Shown here piece after piece: positions 1 to 6,593 of a DNA stretch of 13,246 nt. A program made the position numbers and the translations under genes. Under the pieces are notes generated by a model, which did not search any database, was not told where the DNA came from, and saw only the letters and a list, made by a program, of their open reading frames with translations. Source of the stretch: DASVAL01 sp035649575 (GTDB taxonomy: Bacteria > Planctomycetota > UBA1135 > UBA2386). Every line of letters begins with the position of its first letter. The stretch's first letter is position 1. The DNA lies in assembly GCA_035649575.1 (NCBI GenBank), contig DASRJH010000269.1, positions 1 through 13,246 on the forward strand, in the 5' to 3' direction.

Positions 1-11
1 CCTGTAGCGCG

Positions 12-473
12 TCATGGCAAGTGGGCCGCGAGAAACTGCTCCATCTCCACGCGGAATCGCTCGACCACTCGCGGGAGGCCGTCGACCAACGGCTTCATCT
101 GTGCCCAATCGAGCACCAAGAACGTCGAGTAGCGCGCGAAATGGCGGAACTGTAGGTAGTCCTCGAGTTCCACCTTCAGTCCCGTCGTCACCGCAGCTGC
201 GCGCTTCGGAGTTGGTTGCGATACCGCATCGAGAAGTTCGCGGTGCCAATTCAGTGAATTGGGAACTTCGTCGCCGCAGGAACGGACCAAGGACTTGAAG
301 ACCTCCTCGATGTCGGAGTAGGAAGCCTCGAGGAGCCATGCAAACGCGGGCAGCGCACCGGGTCCGGGTTTCGCCCGGTCAGGTGTGCTGGCAAAGACGG
401 CGGCAATGCCGTCGAGGTTGCCCCGCAATCGCGTCATACGTTGTGCGAATCGCTCGCGCAGGTCACCCGACAC
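12..473 (-). CDS. HepT-like HEPN domain protein (toxin-like member of an MNT/HEPN pair)
   Basis: This 153-residue, mostly helical protein resembles HepT-like HEPN proteins, which are RNases in type VII toxin-antitoxin pairs. The family signature lies near the C-terminus, in the stretch FRHFARYSTFLVLDW followed by MKPLV and a final helix. Active HepT proteins carry R-x4-H-x-Y; here the same spacing reads R-HFAR-Y-S-T, so the catalytic His is Tyr and the Tyr that MntA modifies is Thr. I chose the GTG at 473 because AGGGGAG sits 7 nt upstream and because the start overlaps the nucleotidyltransferase stop by 11 nt, as expected for translational coupling. An ATG at 437 is the alternative. The length suits the family. 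The domain call is fairly firm; whether the protein is an active RNase is doubtful from the motif alone. Confidence 0.75.
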   Translation of the reverse strand: MSGDLRERFAQRMTRLRGNLDGIAAVFASTPDRAKPGPGALPAFAWLLEASYSDIEEVFKSLVRSCGDEVPNSLNWHRELLDAVSQPTPKRAAAVTTGLKVELEDYLQFRHFARYSTFLVLDWAQMKPLVDGLPRVVERFRVEMEQFLAAHLP

Positions 474-744
474 GTTGGAGCTCCCCTGAGCGCAGAAGAC
501 TGTTTGCGATGTCGTCGCCACGATCGAGGGCAAGAAGGTCCACCGGGCGACCAACGATCCGCGTAGCCTCCGCCATCGCGCGGAAGAACAAAGTCGCAGG
601 CAGTCCAATCACACCCAGGTCCACATCGGAGTCGTCTCGGAGCTGACCGGTCACCGCCGAACCGAAGAGGTAGACTTCCTTGGCGCCACGCTCCCTTAGC
701 CGCTTGGCCGCACTTCGAATCCTCTGCTCGAGTTCGTGATTCAT
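463..744 (-). CDS. MNT-type nucleotidyltransferase domain protein (MntA-like antitoxin)
   Basis: A 93-residue minimal nucleotidyltransferase of the DNA polymerase beta fold. It shows the G-S turn (LFGSAVTGQ) and the metal-binding pair in SDVDL, with a third acidic residue likely in RPVDLLALD. In characterised HepT/MntA pairs such a protein AMPylates the HEPN toxin and blocks it. Here the gene lies first and overlaps the HEPN gene, so the two are almost certainly co-translated. The ATG at 744 is used; a TTG at 753 would add three residues, and neither has a clear Shine-Dalgarno site. All three acidic positions appear intact, so this partner looks catalytically competent while the HEPN partner looks altered. 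The fold is clear; the antitoxin role is inferred from the pairing. Confidence 0.8.
   Translation of the reverse strand: MNHELEQRIRSAAKRLRERGAKEVYLFGSAVTGQLRDDSDVDLGVIGLPATLFFRAMAEATRIVGRPVDLLALDRGDDIANSLLRSGELQRVG
481..487 (-). promoter_or_regulatory. Ribosome binding site for the HEPN gene
   Basis: AGGGGAG on the minus strand, 7 nt before the GTG at 473 and inside the end of the nucleotidyltransferase gene. It decides the start of the HEPN protein. Confidence 0.6.
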
Positions 745-767
745 ACGGGACAAGACCTGTCGAAAGC

Positions 768-797
768 AGCGTACCAGAATCGCACCCTCCTGCCCAA
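768..797 (-). promoter_or_regulatory. Possible promoter of the MNT/HEPN pair
   Basis: On the minus strand TTGGGC, an 18-nt spacer and TACGCT end 23 nt before the nucleotidyltransferase ATG. Both boxes are only partial matches to the sigma-70 consensus; the position is sensible. Read by eye only. Confidence 0.3.
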
Positions 798-800
798 CGC

Positions 801-831
801 GAGGCTTGCCTGAAAACCTGACGTGAGCCTC
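801..831 (-). terminator. Possible terminator hairpin after the DUF3500 gene
   Basis: GAGGCT and AGCCTC form a 6-bp stem with a 19-nt loop, about 28 nt past the DUF3500 stop. No T-tract follows, so this is a weak candidate. It would separate the infC unit from the MNT/HEPN pair. Confidence 0.25.
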
Positions 832-858
832 TGCGCTTCTGCGAGACCGCGAACGACG

Positions 859-1911
859 TCACTTGCGCCCGTGCTGCTGCTCGAGGTGCGTGCGCAGCGC
901 GTCGCCGCCGAAGTCGTGCTCGAAGTCGCGCCAGAGCGTGTGCACGTGGTTCGCGTTGTTCTGCGTGTTGTCGTACTCGATCGCGAAGTGCACGCCGTGG
1001 ATGCGGTAGTAGTGACCCTGACCGCGTTCGAAGCCACCCGCCCACGCGAACGACAACACGTCGAGCTGATCGCCCTTGATGCGCGCCAGCTCAGCTTCGG
1101 CGAGCTCGCCGCGCCACACGCGGGCATACTCTTCGACGAGACGCCACAACACGCCGCGCTGCGTCTCGTTCAGCTGCGACCACGGCAGCCCGCGCCGCTC
1201 GCCCAGGGACTGCGGGTCCTTTCCGGGCCCGAGCAGCACGTCGGCCGGCGCGTCCTTGCTGATGACCGCGCGGGCGAGCTGCGTCTCGTCGAGCAGCAAC
1301 AGGAACGCGCGCGCGAGGTCCTCCTCCGCGCCGAGAATGCGCCGCGGCGCGGTGGGACCACTGCGCTGCTCGTGCGGATGGCTGCCGAGGAACTGCGGCG
1401 TGTGCGCGGTGATCTGTCCCTTCTGCACCGCGATGCGCAGCGAGACATGGTGCCCCTGGAAACGCGCGCACCAGGTGCCGAGAGCCTCGGGCTCGCCGCA
1501 GACCAGCAAGCTGTATCGATCGGGGTCGCGGTGGCTCCCGTCCTGGCCCTGTTCGGTCGCGAGGTCGCGCAGCACGTTCTCGAGCGCGACGATCGCCATG
1601 GTCTTCTCGTAGCCGCGCACACTGAGCATCGCGCGCAGCAGTTCGTGTGCCTTGGCTCTCTGGGGCGCATCGAGCGCACCGATCTCGACCCCCGGATACC
1701 GACCCGGCACGAAGTTCCATCGCGTCAGCTCGGGGTCGTCGAGAGCCCGTTGGGCCGACGATCGCAACGCCGGCGGCAGCGAGTCGAGGAAGCCGCGCGC
1801 GGCACGCGCGATGCCGGCGGTAACGGGGGTCGCGGGGTCCTGCTTCCAGGTGGCAAGCCCGCTGACAAACGCAACGATCAGCGTGATACCGACGGAGAGA
1901 GGCGCGTTCAC
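859..1911 (-). CDS. DUF3500 family protein, probably exported
   Basis: A 350-residue protein that fits DUF3500, a family of unknown function. Family features in order: RWNFVPGRYPGVEIGAL near residue 65, a QRxxAHELL...LSVRGYEK stretch, RDPDRYSLLVCG, a GHHVSLR motif, the EEDLARAF region, and a C-terminal block with HYYRIHG, EYDNTQN, ANHVHTLWRDF and DFGGD. The His/Asn/Asp-rich blocks look like a metal or active site, but no reaction is established. Residues 5-20 are hydrophobic and could be a signal peptide or anchor, although the N-terminus lacks basic residues. The GTG start is backed by AGGAGG 7 nt upstream. It lies 26 nt downstream of infC on the same strand, so co-transcription with IF3 is likely, though the functional link is obscure. 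Confidence 0.85.
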   Translation of the reverse strand: MNAPLSVGITLIVAFVSGLATWKQDPATPVTAGIARAARGFLDSLPPALRSSAQRALDDPELTRWNFVPGRYPGVEIGALDAPQRAKAHELLRAMLSVRGYEKTMAIVALENVLRDLATEQGQDGSHRDPDRYSLLVCGEPEALGTWCARFQGHHVSLRIAVQKGQITAHTPQFLGSHPHEQRSGPTAPRRILGAEEDLARAFLLLLDETQLARAVISKDAPADVLLGPGKDPQSLGERRGLPWSQLNETQRGVLWRLVEEYARVWRGELAEAELARIKGDQLDVLSFAWAGGFERGQGHYYRIHGVHFAIEYDNTQNNANHVHTLWRDFEHDFGGDALRTHLEQQHGRK

Positions 1912-1918
1912 CTGCGAT

Positions 1919-1924
1919 CCTCCT
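1919..1924 (-). promoter_or_regulatory. Shine-Dalgarno site of the DUF3500 gene
   Basis: A perfect AGGAGG on the minus strand, 7 nt before the GTG start, lying between the infC stop and the DUF3500 start. It is the strongest ribosome binding site in the window and fixes the start. Confidence 0.8.
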
Positions 1925-1937
1925 GTGCCAAGCGCCG

Positions 1938-2480
1938 CTATTTCTTGCTGAGCAGGAGGACCATGCGGCGCCCCTCCATGCGCAGACCTGATTCCACCTT
2001 CGCCACATCGGCGAGCAGCTTCACGACTTCACGGACGACCTGTTCACCCACTTCCTTGTGAGCCATCTGACGGCCGCGGAACAGGCAGCACACGAGCACC
2101 TTGTCGCCATCGGCCAGGAACTGGCGCGCCTGCTTCATCTTGACCTCGAGGTCGTGCTGTCCGGTCGCCGGCCGCACGCGCAGCTCCTTGATCTGGACCT
2201 GGTGCTGTTTGCGACGGCTGGCCTGTTCCTTCTTCTTCTCCTCGTACTTGTACTTCCCGAAGTCCATGATGCGGCACACCGGGGGCCGCTGGTTCGGGGC
2301 GATCTCGACGAGATCGAGTTGCTTGTGCAGGGCCAGCGCCAGAGCGTCGGCGGTCTCCATGATGCCGAGCTGCTTGTTCTCCTCATCGATGACGCGGACC
2401 TGGCGGATGCGGATCTGGTGGTTGATGCGCGGGCCGCGGTCTTGGGAAATGGGGCGGCGCGAGTCAGGCCTTCCAGACAT
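1938..2480 (-). CDS. infC: Translation initiation factor IF-3
   Basis: IF3 binds the 30S subunit, prevents premature 50S joining and checks the start codon. The 180-residue protein has the usual two domains. The N-terminal one runs from about residue 17 (GPRINHQIRIRQVRVID) through LDLVEIAPN and PPVCRIMDFGKYKYE. A lysine-rich linker (EKKKEQASRRKQ) leads to the C-terminal domain with IKELRVRP, HDLEVKMKQARQFL, a GDKVLV.C.FRGRQMAH motif and MEGRRMVLLLSKK at the end. The start is ATG, not the rare AUU used by enterobacterial infC, and an in-frame TGA at 2496-2498 excludes a longer form. AGAGG lies 4 nt upstream. The ribosomal genes rpmI and rplT that usually follow are missing; a DUF3500 gene follows instead. 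Identity is certain. Confidence 0.97.
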   Translation of the reverse strand: MSGRPDSRRPISQDRGPRINHQIRIRQVRVIDEENKQLGIMETADALALALHKQLDLVEIAPNQRPPVCRIMDFGKYKYEEKKKEQASRRKQHQVQIKELRVRPATGQHDLEVKMKQARQFLADGDKVLVCCLFRGRQMAHKEVGEQVVREVVKLLADVAKVESGLRMEGRRMVLLLSKK

Positions 2481-2502
2481 GAATCCTCTTCGACATCAGC
2501 AT
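2464..2502 (-). CDS. Possible 12-residue leader peptide overlapping the infC start
   Basis: On the minus strand an ATG at 2502 opens a short frame, MLMSKRIHVWKA, ending in TGA at 2464-2466. It overlaps the first codons of infC in another frame. An AGGAG lies 13 nt upstream of its ATG, which is rather far. Translation through it would carry ribosomes across the infC start, so it could couple or tune IF3 synthesis. A frame this short can arise by chance, so confidence is low. Confidence 0.2.
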   Translation of the reverse strand: MLMSKRIHVWKA

Positions 2503-2674
2503 CACGTGGTACGGGCTCCTCGTAGGGTTGCGGGGCAGGGGCGAGCGGCGGCGCGCCGCGGGGGCGGGAAGGGTAGTTGCCCAGCCGCTCGTCCGCAACC
2601 GCGGGCCGCCCGGAAGCGACGCCGCGGGGGGCAAGGCAGCGCCGGGTCGAGGCCAAGCCAGGCCCGATCGCAGG

Positions 2675-2697
2675 GCGCGGCCCGAAGCTGGCCGCGC
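2675..2697 (-). terminator. GC-rich hairpin after the first secreted paralog
   Basis: GCGCGGCC and GGCCGCGC form a perfect 8-bp stem with a 7-nt loop, 15 nt past the stop at 2713. There is no T-tract on the minus strand, so this is either an atypical terminator or an mRNA-stabilising hairpin. Confidence 0.4.
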
Positions 2698-2712
2698 AAT
2701 CGCCAGGTTCGG

Positions 2713-3159
2713 CTAGGCGCCGATGTGGAAGCCGGCCACGTTCGAAGTGCAGAACGTCAAGCCGATGGTCGGGGGCGTCGGCGGGCTCGGGGGCGTGAAG
2801 GTCAACTCAGCGGTGACACCCTGGGCGAACAGGTCGAGGCTGGCCGGGAAGCCGTTCGGCACCGGAACCGACAGCGACACATCGCCGCTCGCGTTGGTCA
2901 TTCCGAGCGGCAAGGAGAGGAACGGGGCGTCGAGTCCCAGCGTGAGAGTGCCGAGCGGCCCGAAGGGGATGGACGTCGTGCCCTGGGTTGCACCGACGGC
3001 GAGGAACGCGAACGCGCCGCTCGCTTGTCCATCGAAGTTGAACGTGAGCGACGTGCCCGGCGCACCAGTGCCGGCAACGGTCAACGTTGCACACGATTGT
3101 GCGGAGGCGGTGGCAGCGAGCAGTCCGAGACAGGTCGCGATGAGCGATTTGGTAAGCAT
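2713..3159 (-). CDS. Small secreted protein, tandem paralog 1
   Basis: A 148-residue protein with a clear Sec signal peptide (MLTKSLIATCLGLLAATASA, likely cut before Gln21). The mature part is short, rich in Gly, Thr, Ser and Pro, and probably all beta. It has an APGTSLTFNFDG segment, a FAFLAVG strand, FGPLGTLTLGL, a Pro-rich stretch (PPSPPTPP), and ends LTFCTSNVAGFHIGA. Cys23 and Cys137 could form a disulfide joining the two ends. It is about 60 percent identical by eye to its neighbour at 3506-3937. Proteins with this overall pattern are common in planctomycetes; I know of no assigned function. The start at 3159 aligns with the paralog; an in-frame upstream start (3195) would put 12 unneeded residues before the signal peptide. 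It was perhaps duplicated locally. Confidence 0.85.
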   Translation of the reverse strand: MLTKSLIATCLGLLAATASAQSCATLTVAGTGAPGTSLTFNFDGQASGAFAFLAVGATQGTTSIPFGPLGTLTLGLDAPFLSLPLGMTNASGDVSLSVPVPNGFPASLDLFAQGVTAELTFTPPSPPTPPTIGLTFCTSNVAGFHIGA

Positions 3160-3505
3160 GGTGTTGAGTCGAGGTGAAGGATGTGGCGGCAACACGCCGC
3201 GCGGGGAGCAGGCTCGGGCAGATTACCACGCGCCCCGTTCTGCACGCACCAACAAGTACCGACGAGCCTGCCGCCAGTCTCGTGGTGAGCCTGCGGCCTC
3301 GGGCCACTTGGAGCGGGGTACCCGGGCACTGTACGCACAGGGACGCTGCGCGGCTCGGATCGTTCGTTGCCATCGGCCAAACGGCGCACGTGCCGTGGTC
3401 CCCTTCGTGCCAAGAACGTCGGCCCGGAAACAAGCGCGCGAGCCCAGCTTTCGCCAAGCCCGCGCTGCCTCGCAATCGCGGGGCATTGCCCGCCAGCGGC
3501 CAGAA
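3160..3505. other. 346-bp gap between the two secreted paralogs
   Basis: No gene is supported here. The part near paralog 1 probably holds its promoter: on the minus strand TTGGTG (3247-3252) and TAATCT (3220-3225) are 21 nt apart, longer than ideal. The 9-bp word CGCACCAAC at 3245-3253 recurs at 4007-4015 upstream of paralog 2. The middle, about 3260-3460, shows nothing I can interpret. A bulged hairpin lies at 3478-3493. Confidence 0.4.
3478..3493 (-). terminator. Small hairpin after the second secreted paralog
   Basis: GGGC-ATT-GCCC extended by two more pairs around one bulged base, 12 nt past the stop at 3506. It lacks a T-tract and is weaker than the hairpin after paralog 1. Confidence 0.25.
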
Positions 3506-3937
3506 CTAGACGCCGACGTGGAAGCCGACCACGTTCGAAGCACAGAACGTGACGCTGAAGTGCGGTGGCGTCGGCGAGAAGCTGTACGCCGCGGTCACCC
3601 CCTGGCCGAACAAGTCAAAGCCATACGTCGCGCTGCTCGGGATGTTGATCGTGCGCGAGATGTCGCCGCTGGCGTTGGTGAAACCGAGCGGCACCGGAAT
3701 GAACGGAGTCGCCAGTCCGAGCGTCAGGGAACCCAACGGTCCCAGCTGAATCGTGGTCGTGCCCTGCGTCTCGCCGACAGCGAGCAGCGCAAATGCGTGG
3801 ACGTCCGTTCCATTCAGGTCGAACGTGAGCGACGTGCCGGGCGCACCCGTGCCGGTGATGGTCAGCGTCGAGCACTGTGCGGATGCGTTGGCAGCGAGCA
3901 GCCCCAGGCAAACAGAGAGAATCGATTTGGTGAGCAT
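3506..3937 (-). CDS. Small secreted protein, tandem paralog 2
   Basis: A 143-residue secreted protein with the same layout as the product at 2713-3159: signal peptide MLTKSILSVCLGLLAANASA, a near-identical TGTGAPGTSLTFDLNG segment, FALLAVGETQGTT, LGPLGSLTLGL, PLGFTNASGDIS, FGQGVTA and the C-terminal VTFCASNVVGFHVGV. Cys22 and Cys132 are kept. It differs mainly by lacking the PPSPPTPP insertion near the C-terminus and in the segment around residues 95-110 (IPSSATYGFDLF). The function is unknown; a cell-surface or secreted role is inferred from the signal peptide. A promoter-like sequence (TTGGTG-N17-TAGTCT) lies 48 nt upstream. The conserved signal peptide and C-terminus point to a duplication with both copies still under constraint. 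Confidence 0.85.
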   Translation of the reverse strand: MLTKSILSVCLGLLAANASAQCSTLTITGTGAPGTSLTFDLNGTDVHAFALLAVGETQGTTTIQLGPLGSLTLGLATPFIPVPLGFTNASGDISRTINIPSSATYGFDLFGQGVTAAYSFSPTPPHFSVTFCASNVVGFHVGV

Positions 3938-3985
3938 GGTCGTGGTAGCAAGGGGAGGCAGCGGCGAACCGCCGCAACGCCCGGA

Positions 3986-4014
3986 AGACTAGCGTCCAGC
4001 TGCGGCCGCACCAA
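3986..4014 (-). promoter_or_regulatory. Promoter candidate for secreted paralog 2
   Basis: On the minus strand TTGGTG (4009-4014), a 17-nt spacer and TAGTCT (3986-3991), ending 48 nt before the ATG. The -35-like word sits inside CGCACCAAC (plus-strand reading), which is also found upstream of paralog 1. Confidence 0.4.
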
Positions 4015-4102
4015 CGCCCTTTCTGTGCGTGAACCCCTCATGGCAGATCGTCAGGTAGGGCCGATACCATCTGCGCCGGCCCGCATGCCGATGTTGTCCC
4101 CC

Positions 4103-4516
4103 ATGATGAAGTACCGACACCTCGTCCTGCTCGTCTTGTTGCTACCCGCGTTCGCTTGCAGGTCCGCCGAAGAGAAACAGGCCGCGCGCGAAGCGAAGCA
4201 GGCCGAGTACGAGGCACGCCTGCGCGAGCAGATGCACGCGAACGTGCCCGCCGACTCGCCGCTGCGCAAGGTCACGCTCGGCATGAGCGAGGGCGAGGTC
4301 ACGGCGATCCTAGGGAACCAGACGTCGTCCGACTCGCACATCACGGGCAAGCAGTTCCGGCCGTTCAACTTCTCGGGCAAGGACACGGTGCGCGTCGTCT
4401 ACTACTGGAAAGGACTCGGCCGCGTCGAGTTCTCGAACGGCAGCTGGGGCCAGCGCAACGGCGCGATCCTCTGCTATCACGACCCCGAGGAGCCCGGCCA
4501 CCGCAAGCCGAAGTAG
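4103..4516 (+). CDS. Small lipoprotein with BamE/SmpA-like domain
   Basis: A 137-residue protein starting MMKYRHLVLLVLLLPAFAC, a lipoprotein-type signal with the likely lipidated Cys at residue 19; the box (A-F-A-C) is not canonical at -3. A charged helical stretch rich in Glu, Lys and Arg follows (about residues 20-45), then VTLGMSEGEVTAILGNQ, which resembles the 'GMS..EV...LG.P' start of BamE/SmpA-OmlA domains, then VRVVYYWKGLGRVEFSNG. BamE helps assemble outer-membrane proteins, but many lipoproteins share this fold, so I do not assign that role. Starts further up (4040, 4085, 4091) are possible; 4103 gives the best signal peptide. The gene ends 12 bp from the convergent thrS stop. Confidence 0.7.
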   Translation: MMKYRHLVLLVLLLPAFACRSAEEKQAAREAKQAEYEARLREQMHANVPADSPLRKVTLGMSEGEVTAILGNQTSSDSHITGKQFRPFNFSGKDTVRVVYYWKGLGRVEFSNGSWGQRNGAILCYHDPEEPGHRKPK

Positions 4517-4528
4517 CGGCGATGACGA

Positions 4529-6472
<1,944 letters not shown>

Positions 6473-6530
6473 GGTCGGGGCGAAGATCATTGCGAGGTTC
6501 GGCGGCAGGGGCAAGTTGCCGCTGTGTTGT

Positions 6531-6567
6531 CGCGCGTGCGGAGGCCCGCTTGCCGCGCGTGCGGAGG
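6531..6567. repeat. 14-bp direct repeat in the thrS/M1 peptidase divergent gap
   Basis: CGCGCGTGCGGAGG occurs exactly at 6531-6544 and again at 6554-6567, 23 nt apart start to start (about two helical turns). The second copy covers the -35 position of a weak -10 box (TACAAC, 6582-6587) that would give an almost leaderless peptidase mRNA. This looks like a paired operator for one or both divergent genes. No regulator is identified. Confidence 0.55.
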
Positions 6568-6593
6568 TCACGTCGGGCCGCTACAACCCCCGT

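Noticed and set aside
823..2061. Plus-strand open frame opposite DUF3500 and infC
   Set aside because: It is the antisense of two clear genes, with Arg/Leu/Val-biased composition and no motif.
2481..2498. Non-ATG upstream start for infC, as with the AUU of enterobacteria
   Set aside because: An in-frame TGA at 2496-2498 and no ATT in that frame leave ATG 2480 as the start.
3254..3477. tRNA or small RNA gene in the inter-paralog gap
   Set aside because: No T-loop GTTCGANTC pattern, cloverleaf or convincing promoter/terminator pair was seen by eye.
2723..4102. Long plus-strand open frame leading into the lipoprotein gene
   Set aside because: It runs antisense through both secreted paralogs, has no domain sense, and only the part from about 4103 shows a signal peptide and a recognisable domain.
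4517..4528. Bidirectional terminator between the lipoprotein and thrS
   Set aside because: Only 12 bp separate the convergent stops and no hairpin fits there.
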